Origin: Acidimicrobiia bacterium | GTDB lineage: Bacteria; Actinomycetota; Acidimicrobiia; Acidimicrobiales; Bin134 | Reading direction: 5' to 3' | NCBI GenBank assembly: GCA_009843865.1 | Contig: VYCQ01000015.1 | Coordinates: forward strand, 3,217 to 39,014 | Length of the DNA: 35,798 nucleotides | Shown: piece by piece, positions 15,215 to 23,524 of the stretch | Position numbering within the stretch: position 1 is the first letter of the stretch | Layout of the letters: every line of letters starts with the position of its first letter | Made by a program: the position numbers and the translations under genes | The notes under the pieces: model-generated | Databases searched by the model: none | The model's input: the letters and a program-made list of their open reading frames with translations, nothing else | Told to the model about the DNA's origin: nothing

Positions 15215-16174
15215 TTAGACGGCTAAAAGGTCGCGTGCGCCGGTGTCGCTGCTTGGATGTCGGAGCTTAGACATGGCGCGAGCTTCAATTTGGCGGATGC
15301 GCTCGCGGGTTAGGTTGAAGTGTTCGCCGACCTCTTCAAGGGTGCGCGGTTCGCCGCGATCAAGGCCAAAGCGGAGTTTAAGGATTTCTCGCTCACGGTC
15401 ATCTAGGGGGCCAAGCAACCGCGAGATTTCTTCAGGCAGCAAGGTTGTGGCCGCCACTTCAAAAGGTGACTCCACCGAACGATCTTCCACAACGTCGCCT
15501 AGCTCTGCATCGCCGTCTTCGCGTAGTGGTTCGCTTAAAGACAACGGTTCAGCGGCAAAGCGTAGAGCTTCGGTCACTTTGTCTTCGGGCAGCTCCACCT
15601 CTTTGGCTAGCTCAATCAATGCCGCTGGACGACCTAACTTCTTTTCCAAGCTAGACCGAGCCTTTTGCAACCTAGCCAATGTGTCGCCCGCATGAACTGG
15701 TAAGCGAATGGTGCGTCCGGTGTTAGCGATACCCCGAGTGATGGCCTGGCGAATCCACCAGGTGGCATAGGTAGAGAACTTGAAGCCCTTGCGCCAGTCG
15801 AATTTTTCCACCGCATGCATGAGACCTAGGTTGCCTTCTTGAATCAGATCTAAAAGCGGTAAACCCGATGCCTGGTACTTTTTAGCGATCGACACAACCA
15901 AGCGCAGGTTGGACTGCACAAACCGGCGTTCTGCCTTCTCACCCTCTCTCACCTTGCGTCGCAGCGTGCGGCGAGTGGTGGGTGAAATACGGTTGGGATT
16001 ACCTGGCTCAGAGTTCTTGTTTAGCTCCAAACGGGTTTGAGCTTTTTTGCCCTCTTCGATGGCCTGCGCCAAGTCGACCTCGTCGTCTTTGGTAAGCAAC
16101 TCGTATTGGCCGATGTCGGTTAGGTAAAGACGGATGAGATCCTCATCGTCGCGCTCAACACGCTCTTTGGGCAC
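15215..16174 (-). CDS. rpoD: RNA polymerase sigma factor, SigA/RpoD type
   Basis: The protein shows sigma-70 regions 1.2 (DLIRLYLTDIGQYELLT), 2.1-2.4 (RLVVSIAKKYQ, LDLIQEGNLGLMHAVEKFDW, KFSTYATWWIRQAITR), 3 and 4.2 (TLEEVGEHFNLTRERIRQIE). It lacks region 1.1, so it may be a group 2 factor such as SigB/HrdC or a short primary factor. I prefer GTG 16174 because GGGAGG lies 9 nt upstream, giving 319 residues; TTG 16219 gives 334 but has no such site. It would direct RNA polymerase to TTGACA/TATAAT-type promoters. The gene converges on the betaine transporter operon. Confidence 0.92.
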   Translation of the reverse strand: MPKERVERDDEDLIRLYLTDIGQYELLTKDDEVDLAQAIEEGKKAQTRLELNKNSEPGNPNRISPTTRRTLRRKVREGEKAERRFVQSNLRLVVSIAKKYQASGLPLLDLIQEGNLGLMHAVEKFDWRKGFKFSTYATWWIRQAITRGIANTGRTIRLPVHAGDTLARLQKARSSLEKKLGRPAALIELAKEVELPEDKVTEALRFAAEPLSLSEPLREDGDAELGDVVEDRSVESPFEVAATTLLPEEISRLLGPLDDREREILKLRFGLDRGEPRTLEEVGEHFNLTRERIRQIEARAMSKLRHPSSDTGARDLLAV

Positions 16175-16305
16175 TGTCACAACCTCCCGTTGCTTGTGAG
16201 TCAGTGGTTGCTCCTGCAAAACTGGTTAATTTGGACCAGCGGAGACAAAGACGCTTATTGCGGGCTAACGATACCCGTTTAATTTTCAAAGTGGCACCAG
16301 ACGGG

Positions 16306-16761
16306 TTAACTGTTTTTGACAGCTTGTTCTGTAGCTAGATCAACTAGCGCCATCCGTGCAACGCGCGCAAAAGCCTCATCGCTTATTGGCGAGACTTGCT
16401 CTAGCAAGCCTTTAATCAATTCCACTAGGGCAGCTAACACCTCGCCGTACAGTGTTTCCACTGCTTTGTTAGGCGCGGTGCTGTTTAAGCGGTTGAAAGT
16501 ATTGGCCCACTCCTGAGTTGGAGGTCCCACTCGCTTAGAGCCTTTTAGCGCAGGGGAGTCGGGCAATAGGTTGCGCCACCAACCCTCATGCTGGGCAAAC
16601 AGTCGACTCGAGCGTGCTAGCAAAGCTTTGGTGTGGTCATCTAGCACATCGATAGTTTCCAAGCGAGCTTCAGCAAGTGCTAAGCGACGCTGCTGAAGCA
16701 TCATCTGTTCGGAGATCCACGCTAATCCACCACAAGCATCGGATAGTTGTTCAATATTCAC
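16306..16761 (-). CDS. Unrecognised helical protein, 151 residues
   Basis: The product is rich in Leu, Ala and Glu and should be almost wholly alpha-helical. The stretch HTKALLARSSRLFAQHEGWW followed by RNLLP faintly recalls a ferritin-like actinobacterial family in which residues such as His-x2-Trp sit in a four-helix bundle, but the usual carboxylate ligands are not evident. No signal peptide or membrane segment is seen. It lies between the sigma factor and NAD synthetase genes on the same strand, with gaps of 86-131 bp around it. Function is unknown. Confidence 0.65.
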   Translation of the reverse strand: MNIEQLSDACGGLAWISEQMMLQQRRLALAEARLETIDVLDDHTKALLARSSRLFAQHEGWWRNLLPDSPALKGSKRVGPPTQEWANTFNRLNSTAPNKAVETLYGEVLAALVELIKGLLEQVSPISDEAFARVARMALVDLATEQAVKNS

Positions 16762-16808
16762 AGTGTGTTATATCCATAATGTTCAGCCTTCATGACCTAT
16801 GTATATCT

Positions 16809-18530
16809 TTAGTTTGCTCCCCGGTAGCGATTGGTTATGGGAAGGCGTCGATCTCGACCGAATGCTTTTGCGGTGATCCTCACCCCGGGTGGGTTTTGGC
16901 GACGTTTGAACTCTGCCCGATCTACTAACGTGGTGATCTGATGCACCAGCTCTTTGTCAAAGCCTTGCTGGCATAAGTCAGCTGGGGTTAAGTCGTCTTC
17001 TACGTAGGCTTCTAGCAAGGGATCTAGCACTTCATAGGGCGGTAGACATTGGTCGTCTCGTTGATTAGGCCGCAGTTCAGCCGAGGGAGGCTTGGTGAGC
17101 ACATTTTGTGGAATCAGGGATTGCTTTGCTCGTTGGTTGCGGTGGCGGGCGAACTCATACACTTGTGTCTTCCACAGGTCTTTGATCACCGCATAAGCCC
17201 CCGCTGTGTCGCCATAGAGGGTGGAGTAGCCCACTGCGTTTTCGCTTTTGTTGCCGGTGGTCAAGATTAGCCAGCCGAATTTGTTGGACAACGCCATCAG
17301 CAACGTGCCTCGGATACGCGCTTGCATGTTTTCTTCGGTTAAATCAGGCTCTAACCCTTCAAATGAAGGGGCCAGCATGTCCAAAAATGCCTGATGACCT
17401 AGCTCCAATGGGATAATCCGATGTTCGATGCCTAAGTTGTCGCACAGAGTTCGAGCATCGTTGAGGGAGTGATCGCTGGAGTAGCGTGATGGCATCAACA
17501 CACCGTGGACATGATTGGCACTCAAAGCATCCATGGCAATGACGGCCACCAGCGAAGAGTCAATACCGCCCGACAAGCCAATCCCCACTTCGCTGAAGCC
17601 GTTTTTATGTACGTAATCCGCAGTGGCTAGCACCAGGGCCTCGTATTGCTCGTCTAAGCGGCTCAACCGCGGGGCCACTGAGTTCACCTGCGTGTCCACA
17701 GCACTGTGAGGGGCTAGCCGCAACCGCTGAGGTGGAGCAGGCTGTGTTGCTAGTTTAGGGCTTGCTGGTATTTTGCTATCGCAGCACACATTTATTTCGG
17801 CGATCAACATTTGCTCTCGAAACGACAAGGCCTGCGCCACAACCTCTCCTTGAGCAGACATCACTAACGAGCTACCGTCAAAGACCAGCTCATCTTGGCC
17901 TCCCACCAAGTTGACATAGACGATATCGCAGCCTGTTTCGGCGGCTCGTTGTTGCACCACTGTTTGGCGTTGAGCCGCTTTGTTAGCGTGATAGGGCGAG
18001 GCGTTTAGACAAAACAGCACCTTGGCTCCAGCTTCAGCTAGTTGTGTCATCGGCCCGTTGGCCACCCAAGCGTCCTCACATATCACAACTCCAACCTGTA
18101 CTCCAGCCACCTCATACAACCCTGCCTGCCCGTCGCCAGCTTGAAAGTAGCGGCGTTCGTCGAATACTCCATAGTTGGGCAGTTCACGCTTGTGGTACAC
18201 CTTGTGCAGTTGTCCCTGAGCAGCTATGCCAGCGCTGTTCCAACATTTGCCAGCAGTGTCGGTGTCTACGAACCCCACAACTGCGACGCATGATCCTGAC
18301 GCAGCCGCAACCGTTTCCATAACGCTACGACTTTGTTCCACAAACTTGCGTTTTAGCAACAAATCTTCAGGCGGATAGCCAACTAGCGCTAGCTCAGGAA
18401 ACAACGCCGCGTCACAACCAGCCTTCTCAGCGGCGTTGAGCCACTTCATCACTTGTTGGCTGTTGCCTGATATGTCGCCAACAACTGAGTTGATTTGGCA
18501 AAGCGCTACTCGCAGTTTGGCCACGCCCAC
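16809..18530 (-). CDS. nadE: Glutamine-dependent NAD+ synthetase
   Basis: The 573-residue enzyme converts deamido-NAD to NAD using ammonia taken from glutamine. The N-terminal nitrilase-like glutaminase domain has Glu46 (FPELALVGYPPEDLL), Lys114 (YHKRELPNYGVFDE) and Cys151 (VVICEDAW). The C-terminal synthetase domain has the pyrophosphatase loop GLSGGIDSS near residue 320 and TTGNKSE. The GTG at 18530 starts the protein; a second GTG two codons later is possible. The gene is downstream of glnA on the same strand and a hairpin lies between them, just before the start. The role in the last step of NAD synthesis is well supported. Confidence 0.95.
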   Translation of the reverse strand: MGVAKLRVALCQINSVVGDISGNSQQVMKWLNAAEKAGCDAALFPELALVGYPPEDLLLKRKFVEQSRSVMETVAAASGSCVAVVGFVDTDTAGKCWNSAGIAAQGQLHKVYHKRELPNYGVFDERRYFQAGDGQAGLYEVAGVQVGVVICEDAWVANGPMTQLAEAGAKVLFCLNASPYHANKAAQRQTVVQQRAAETGCDIVYVNLVGGQDELVFDGSSLVMSAQGEVVAQALSFREQMLIAEINVCCDSKIPASPKLATQPAPPQRLRLAPHSAVDTQVNSVAPRLSRLDEQYEALVLATADYVHKNGFSEVGIGLSGGIDSSLVAVIAMDALSANHVHGVLMPSRYSSDHSLNDARTLCDNLGIEHRIIPLELGHQAFLDMLAPSFEGLEPDLTEENMQARIRGTLLMALSNKFGWLILTTGNKSENAVGYSTLYGDTAGAYAVIKDLWKTQVYEFARHRNQRAKQSLIPQNVLTKPPSAELRPNQRDDQCLPPYEVLDPLLEAYVEDDLTPADLCQQGFDKELVHQITTLVDRAEFKRRQNPPGVRITAKAFGRDRRLPITNRYRGAN

Positions 18531-18547
18531 AGGCTACCGGTGGCTAT

Positions 18548-18591
18548 GTGCTGTTGCGGCCCCTTGGACGGTTTTGGGGCCACAGCAACAC
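18548..18591 (-). terminator. Strong hairpin between glnA and nadE
   Basis: Arms 18576-18591 and 18548-18563 pair over 16 positions in the minus-strand RNA (13 Watson-Crick, two G-U, one mismatch) with a 12-base loop. It starts 5 bp after the glnA stop. No U-tract follows, so it may be a terminator, a processing site, or a structure that affects nadE initiation 18 nt downstream. Confidence 0.5.
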
Positions 18592-18595
18592 ATCT

Positions 18596-20020
18596 TTAGA
18601 TCGAGTAGTACATCTCGTATTCGAGGGGATGAGGTCGCAGGTTCACAGCATCCACATCTTCGCGTTTCACCGTCAAGTACGACTCAATGAGGGCGCTGTT
18701 GAACACATTGCCCGCGAGCAAGAACTCGTGATCGATTTCCAGCGCGTTTAATGCCTCAGCTAACGACCCAGGTACCGTGTCAATGTCAGCAGCCTCCTCA
18801 GGTGGCAGATCGTAGATGTTCTTGTCTAGCGGATCACCGGGGTGGATTTGATTTTGGATGCCATCTAGCCCGGCCATCAACATGGCTGCAAACGCCAAAT
18901 ACGGGTTGGCGCTAGGGTCGGGGCAGCGGAATTCTAAGCGCTTGGCTTTGGGATTGTCCGACAGCAGTGGGATACGAATGGCTGCTGAGCGGTTCCGTTG
19001 CGAGTAGGCCAGGTTCACGGGTGCTTCGTAGCCAGGTACCAGTCGTTTGTAAGAGTTGGTGGTGGGCGCGGCGAAGGCCAAAATAGTTGGAGCGTGCTTC
19101 AAGAGGCCACCGATGTACCACAGGGCTAGGTCCGATAAACCGGCATACCCCCGTTCGTCGTACATCAATGTTTGCCCGTCTTTCCAAAGCGACATGTGGG
19201 TGTGCATCCCTGAGCCATTGTCACCATAGATGGGTTTGGGCATGAAGGTCGCCGTCTTGTTGTGGGCTAGGGCTACGTTTTTCACCACATATTTGTAAAG
19301 CTGCACTTTGTCGGCCATTGACAACATGGCATCAAACTCCATGTCGATCTCAGCTTGCCCTGCGCTACCAACTTCGTGGTGCTGCACTTCGATAGGAATG
19401 CCCACAGATTCTAGAGCTACTACCATTTCCGAGCGTAGGTCTTGGAAGGTGTCCACCGGCGACAGCGGGAAGTAGCCGCCTTTGTAAGGCACCCGGTGGC
19501 CGAGGCTAGGAGCACCGTGAACCGATGGGTAACTGCTTTCAAAGATGCCTTCCACTGAGCGGACTTGAAAGCCAGATACATCGGGCATGTTCTCAAAGGT
19601 CACACTGTCGAAGATGAAAAACTCGGCCTCGGGCCCAAAAAACGCAGCATCGGCGATGCCGGTGCTGGCCATGTATGCCAAAGATCGCCGCACCACACCA
19701 CGGGGGTCCTTGCCATACATCTCTCCGGTTACAGGATCTTTTACATCTGCTAGCAGCACAAGGGTCTTGCGTTTGTTAAAGGGGTCGTAGAACGCCGAGT
19801 CTGGATCGGGAAGCAGCACCATGTCGGAGGCATCAATGGTCTGAAACCCGCTAACCGAGGAGCCGTCAAACCCTAGGCCGTCTTCAAACACATCTTCGGT
19901 GAGTCGGCTGATCGGCAGCGAAAAATGGTGCTGAGTGCCGGGCACGTCCGTAAAGCGCACATCGAAGAACTCAGCCCCCTCCGATGCAGCGTTGGCTATT
20001 ACTTCTTGGGGTGTAGACAC
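18596..20020 (-). CDS. glnA: Glutamine synthetase type I (GSI-beta)
   Basis: The 474-residue enzyme makes glutamine from glutamate, ammonia and ATP as a dodecamer. Motifs seen: GFDGSSVSGF, the glutamate/metal site GPEAEFFIFD, HEVGSAGQAEID, the ATP site KPIYGDNGSGMHTHMSL, and RNRSAAIRIP. The regulatory site NIYDLPPEE contains the Tyr that GlnE adenylylates in GSI-beta enzymes. The start is GTG 20020 with AAGGAGGC 7 nt upstream. It is divergent from the second glutamine synthetase gene; the gap holds a candidate GlnR site. This is the main assimilatory enzyme of the window. Confidence 0.96.
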   Translation of the reverse strand: MSTPQEVIANAASEGAEFFDVRFTDVPGTQHHFSLPISRLTEDVFEDGLGFDGSSVSGFQTIDASDMVLLPDPDSAFYDPFNKRKTLVLLADVKDPVTGEMYGKDPRGVVRRSLAYMASTGIADAAFFGPEAEFFIFDSVTFENMPDVSGFQVRSVEGIFESSYPSVHGAPSLGHRVPYKGGYFPLSPVDTFQDLRSEMVVALESVGIPIEVQHHEVGSAGQAEIDMEFDAMLSMADKVQLYKYVVKNVALAHNKTATFMPKPIYGDNGSGMHTHMSLWKDGQTLMYDERGYAGLSDLALWYIGGLLKHAPTILAFAAPTTNSYKRLVPGYEAPVNLAYSQRNRSAAIRIPLLSDNPKAKRLEFRCPDPSANPYLAFAAMLMAGLDGIQNQIHPGDPLDKNIYDLPPEEAADIDTVPGSLAEALNALEIDHEFLLAGNVFNSALIESYLTVKREDVDAVNLRPHPLEYEMYYSI

Positions 20021-20082
20021 AGCGAATGCCTCCTTGTTCGTCTTTGTTTGTCAGGGGATAGCTTGCATATTGGCATATGTAG

Positions 20083-20109
20083 GTTTCTGCTGTTTTTCGC
20101 AATTATGAC
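20083..20109 (-). promoter_or_regulatory. Candidate GlnR-binding site in the glnA/glnA2 gap
   Basis: Read on the minus strand the sequence is GTCAT, 6 nt, GAAAA, 6 nt, GAAAC. This spacing resembles the actinobacterial GlnR pattern GTnAC-n6-GAAAC. A glnR-like gene lies 1.4 kb away. The match is partial. Confidence 0.4.
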
Positions 20110-20175
20110 ATTCTTGTAAACGCTGCGGGCATTCTGCTGCAATTTGTGTGGGGCACGGCATCCTAGGAAAACATT

Positions 20176-21510
20176 ATGGAACCTCAAAAAGATTATGTTC
20201 TGCGCATGGTTGAAGAGCGCGGCGTGCGGCTCATCCGCTTGTGGTTTACCGACGTGTTGGGCCAGCTCAAGTCGGTAGCTATCTCACCTGCGGAGTTAGC
20301 CGATGCTTTCGACGAGGGCCTTCAGTTTGATGGTTCGGCTATCGATGGGTTCTCAAGGGTGCAAGAAAGCGATGTGTTGGCTGTGCCCGATGCTGCCACT
20401 TTTGAGCTGTTGCCCTGGGCCGACCCCGATGAGCCTTCGGGGCGCATCTTTTGTGACATTTGTAATCCTGATGGTACCCCTTTTGCAGGTGACCCTCGTT
20501 GGGTGCTGCGCCGTGCTTTAGCCAAAGCAGCCGACAGGGGCTACACCTTTTACGCAGCCCCTGAGGTGGAGTTTTTTTACTTCAGCCATGGCGATCCCAA
20601 TCAGCCGTTGGTGCCTGTAGATAATGCTTCTTATTTCGATCTAACCACCGTGGATGTAGCTAGCCCGCTGCGCAAGCGCACTATTGGCATGCTTGAGGCA
20701 ATGGGTATTCCTGTGGAGTATTCTTTTCACGAGGACAGCCCGAGTCAACACGAGATCGACCTGCGTTACACCGAGGCATTGAGCATGGCCGATAACGTGA
20801 TGACCTTGCGTTTGGTGGTGCGCAAGCTTGCGCTAGACCGCAACCTGCACGCCACGTTCATGCCGAAGCCGCTAAACGGGGTGCAGGGTTCGGGCATGCA
20901 TACCCACATGTCGTTGTTTGAGAATGACGTGAACGCGTTTTACGATGCTGATGATAGGTACGGCTTGTCCAAAACAGCTAAGTCGTTCATTGCCGGGTTG
21001 TTGGTGCATGCGCGAGAGATAACTGCAATTACCAATCAGCTCGTCAACAGCTATAAACGCCTAGGGGTGGGCGACGAGGCCCCCACGTTTGTGTCTTGGG
21101 CTCGCAATAACCGTTCGGCTTTGGTGCGAGTGCCGATGGTTAAGGCGGGTAAGGAGTCGTCCACCCGTATTGAGTATCGGGCGTTGGATTCGGCGGCCAA
21201 TCCTTATCTTGCTTTTTCCGCAGTGCTAGCCGCTGGACTCAAGGGGTTGGAAGAGGGTTACGAGTTGCCTGCTGAGGCTGCCACTGATCTTTATACCACT
21301 TCTAGGGATGAGGCCCATGCGACTGGGCTATTAGAGTTGCCCATGTCTTTGTCTGAGGCGTTGGACGAGTTGGAGGCATCCCCACTTATGGCCGAGGTGT
21401 TGGGCGAACATATTCACGAGTGGTTCCTGCGTAACAAGCGGGCCGAATACAGTCAGTACCGCCAAGAGGTCACGTCTTTTGAGTTGCGTCGCTACTTGAA
21501 CACCTGGTGA
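20176..21510 (+). CDS. glnA2: Second glutamine synthetase-family protein (GlnA2-like)
   Basis: The 444-residue protein is a type I glutamine synthetase of the GSI-alpha/GlnA2 group: LWFTDVLGQLKSV, GLQFDGSAIDGF, APEVEFFYFS, HEDSPSQHEID, KPLNGVQGSGMHTHMS and NNRSALVRVP. It lacks the 25-residue GSI-beta insertion, and the region of the adenylylation Tyr reads DLYTTSRDE instead of NLYDLPPEE, so GlnE control is doubtful. It may make glutamine or act as a gamma-glutamyl ligase on another amine, as some actinobacterial paralogues do. It is divergent from glnA and followed after 31 bp by the glnR-like gene on the same strand. Confidence 0.9.
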   Translation: MEPQKDYVLRMVEERGVRLIRLWFTDVLGQLKSVAISPAELADAFDEGLQFDGSAIDGFSRVQESDVLAVPDAATFELLPWADPDEPSGRIFCDICNPDGTPFAGDPRWVLRRALAKAADRGYTFYAAPEVEFFYFSHGDPNQPLVPVDNASYFDLTTVDVASPLRKRTIGMLEAMGIPVEYSFHEDSPSQHEIDLRYTEALSMADNVMTLRLVVRKLALDRNLHATFMPKPLNGVQGSGMHTHMSLFENDVNAFYDADDRYGLSKTAKSFIAGLLVHAREITAITNQLVNSYKRLGVGDEAPTFVSWARNNRSALVRVPMVKAGKESSTRIEYRALDSAANPYLAFSAVLAAGLKGLEEGYELPAEAATDLYTTSRDEAHATGLLELPMSLSEALDELEASPLMAEVLGEHIHEWFLRNKRAEYSQYRQEVTSFELRRYLNTW

Positions 21511-21541
21511 AGGCTGTGTTGGTGATGTTCGGTTCTAGATT

Positions 21542-22207
21542 ATGAATGATCCGCTTTTGGTATACCCCGATCCGCCGCCTTTAGAGTTGGTGCGCACACT
21601 AGATTTGGGCAATTGGAACTGGAAGGCGATTGGTAACGCCCAAGAGCCTGAAGGCAGATGGGTGGGCGCGGTGGTAGTGGTGGATGATGACACTGAGGAC
21701 GCTTTCGGCTTTTGCCGCACGTTAAAGCGTCGTGGCTTAGATATTCCCGTGCTCTTGTTGGTGTCAGGCAACCTCTTAGAAGAATTAGAAATGCGTGACG
21801 ACCTTTTTGTTGACTTCTGTCTCACCCCGTTTCATCAGCGCGAACTAGATGCGAGGTTGTCGCATCTAGCGTGGCGATCAGGCACTGGGCTGCGCCCTGA
21901 GCTAATTGAGTACGGGCCGCTGGTGCTTAACGTGGAGACCTATCAAGCATCTATTTCTGGCAAGCCGCTTGATCTCACCTACATGGAGTATGAGCTTTTG
22001 AAGTTTCTGGCTAACTCTCCTGGCAAGGTGTTTACTCGTGAGACGCTGCTCAGCAGGGTTTGGGGTTACGACTACTTTGGCGGTGCCCGTACCGTGGATG
22101 TCCACGTCCGTCGACTCCGGGCCAAGCTTGGCGAAGAGAATGCTGGCCTGCTCACCACAGTCCGTTCAGTGGGCTACCGTTTCGGTCTCTCCCGCTGGGA
22201 ACACTAA
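21542..22207 (+). CDS. glnR: OmpR-type orphan response regulator, GlnR-like
   Basis: Residues 1-115 form a degenerate receiver domain: the expected N-terminal acidic pocket is missing, while AVVVVDDDTEDA (Asp48-50) occupies the phospho-acceptor strand. Residues 125-217 are an OmpR winged helix (LTYMEYELLKFLANSPGKVF, LLSRVWGYDYFGGARTVDV, SVGYRF). This divergent receiver with a GWGYDYFGG-type helix and no adjacent histidine kinase matches GlnR, the nitrogen regulator of Actinobacteria. Position next to two glutamine synthetase genes and near glnE supports it. An MtrA-like role is the alternative. The ATG at 21542 lies 31 bp after glnA2, so the two may be co-transcribed. Confidence 0.78.
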   Translation: MNDPLLVYPDPPPLELVRTLDLGNWNWKAIGNAQEPEGRWVGAVVVVDDDTEDAFGFCRTLKRRGLDIPVLLLVSGNLLEELEMRDDLFVDFCLTPFHQRELDARLSHLAWRSGTGLRPELIEYGPLVLNVETYQASISGKPLDLTYMEYELLKFLANSPGKVFTRETLLSRVWGYDYFGGARTVDVHVRRLRAKLGEENAGLLTTVRSVGYRFGLSRWEH

Positions 22208-22402
22208 CTAAGGCATTGTTTGGGTCGTAAGCACCTCAAGTTGGTTCCAAACAGTTCTCGCTTCCTCTTCGTCCTCACCTCCTTCTCGGCCCCGCTTTGA
22301 TCCGCCCTCAAGCCACCAACGCAGCGTGCTCTGAGGGACGCGTAAAATCTTGGCGGCATCTGCCACCGAATACGTTTTGCGGTCCAAAAAAGTTGCTCCC
22401 AC
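22208..22402 (-). pseudogene. Remnant of a DUF433-type helix-turn-helix antitoxin gene
   Basis: A GTG at 22402 opens a 64-codon frame that starts with a clear helix-turn-helix, TYSVADAAKILRVPQSTLRWW, as in the N terminus of DUF433/VapB5-like antitoxins. Full proteins run to about 200 residues and include a VTWGEFVEA-type core. Here the similarity ends near residue 40 and the frame stops exactly at the end of glnR. It is probably a truncated gene, though a small functional DNA-binding protein cannot be excluded. Confidence 0.4.
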
Positions 22403-22444
22403 ATCGCCATTATGCCTTTTTTATAGCTAGCTTTCGGGCATCAT

Positions 22445-23422
22445 CTATAAAGAAGCTAGGGTTTCGCTTGCTGCTAACCGTAGGAAGTCGTTCTCGTCGA
22501 TGATTTCGATCATTGCCCCTGAGTTTGTTAGTTGAACAGCATTTTGCATTTTCGAAGACATGCCATCAGTCCCGACTTTGGCGAAGTCAGTCATGCCTAC
22601 AACTAAATAGTCGGTACGCTTAGAAACCGATGTAGACGGTTTTCCTCCCGAGTTGATAGTTACCTGACAGGCAGCTTGGCGCGTCATTGATTTCAAGGTA
22701 CCTGTGAACGCGACTCGTTTGCCGAATAAGGGCCCGTCTGGATCAATCTCATCAACGGTTGGTTCGATTTCTGATATTCGTGGGCTGGATTGTAGAGAGT
22801 GCGAAGCTTGTCGCGCAGCATTTGAGAATGGGGCATAACGATCTGCCGACAACAGCCCAGTCTTGTAGCCTAGTCCTTTACAGAGATCTTCTATTTCGCA
22901 TTCATCTTGCTCACACATCGCTAGTAGCACTTTTGCTGCTGCTTTGGCATCTGACAGAGGATCGTGGTGTTTAAGACCTTCAATTTCCAGTTTTTTGCAG
23001 ATGTTGGGGAGTTTGTAGGAGTAGAGATTGGGCCACCGACTTTTGGCAAGACGATAGGTACACAAATATGACACTTCTGGTGTCGTGTAGTTGTGGTATG
23101 CCGCTGAATGTCTGAGTACTGAAATGTCAAAGGCAGCATTGTGGGCAACCAACAAACGATCTTGGGCTATTGCAGCCGCCTCGCCCCATACCTGCCCGAA
23201 GGAAGTGGCATTTTTTGTGTTGGCAGCACTGATTCCGTGAACGCTGGTGTTGAATGAGTCGTATTCGTTATCAGGTGGTCGAATCAGCCAACTTCGTTCA
23301 TTCACTATATGACCGGAATCGACAATGACTAATCCAAGCGCGCAGGCGGAAGCGCGTTTGGCCGTTGCCGTCTCGAAGTCGATGGCGGCGAAGGAGCGGA
23401 GCTGCCGTTGAGAAGTTGGCAT
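22445..23422 (-). CDS. DEDDh 3'-5' exonuclease with C-terminal BRCT domain
   Basis: Residues 8-175 form a DnaQ-like exonuclease: AIDFETA (Asp-x-Glu), LVAHNAAFDISVL and HHDPLSDAKA supply the DEDDh acidic residues and the His. Residues 235-315 are a BRCT domain (LFGKRVAFTGTLKSMTRQ, GGKPSTSVSKRTDYLVVG). The pairing resembles the epsilon-like exonucleases of Gram-positive bacteria and the BRCT of NAD-dependent ligases, and suggests a repair or proofreading role at nicked DNA. The ATG overlaps the stop of an 18-codon frame as TGATG, so translation may be coupled. No direct link to the nitrogen genes around it is apparent. Confidence 0.85.
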   Translation of the reverse strand: MPTSQRQLRSFAAIDFETATAKRASACALGLVIVDSGHIVNERSWLIRPPDNEYDSFNTSVHGISAANTKNATSFGQVWGEAAAIAQDRLLVAHNAAFDISVLRHSAAYHNYTTPEVSYLCTYRLAKSRWPNLYSYKLPNICKKLEIEGLKHHDPLSDAKAAAKVLLAMCEQDECEIEDLCKGLGYKTGLLSADRYAPFSNAARQASHSLQSSPRISEIEPTVDEIDPDGPLFGKRVAFTGTLKSMTRQAACQVTINSGGKPSTSVSKRTDYLVVGMTDFAKVGTDGMSSKMQNAVQLTNSGAMIEIIDENDFLRLAASETLASL

Positions 23423-23478
23423 CAGAGTTTGGCTTCGGCTTGCTCGACTTTAAGAATTTCTTGAATGGATTTAGCCAT
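23422..23478 (-). CDS. Possible 18-residue leader ORF coupled to the exonuclease gene
   Basis: ATG 23478 opens MAKSIQEILKVEQAEAKL, whose TGA overlaps the exonuclease ATG by one base (TGATG). No strong ribosome site is seen before it. The overlap favours reinitiation, but a chance frame is possible. Confidence 0.3.
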   Translation of the reverse strand: MAKSIQEILKVEQAEAKL

Positions 23479-23524
23479 AGTTATCACTCTAGAAACTTAA
23501 CTCTTGCTGGGCATGGTATCTGCC

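Noticed and set aside
22204-22410. Overlapping 68-codon minus-strand frame in the same place as the helix-turn-helix remnant
   Set aside because: Its translation has no recognisable pattern, while the alternative frame holds a clear helix-turn-helix.
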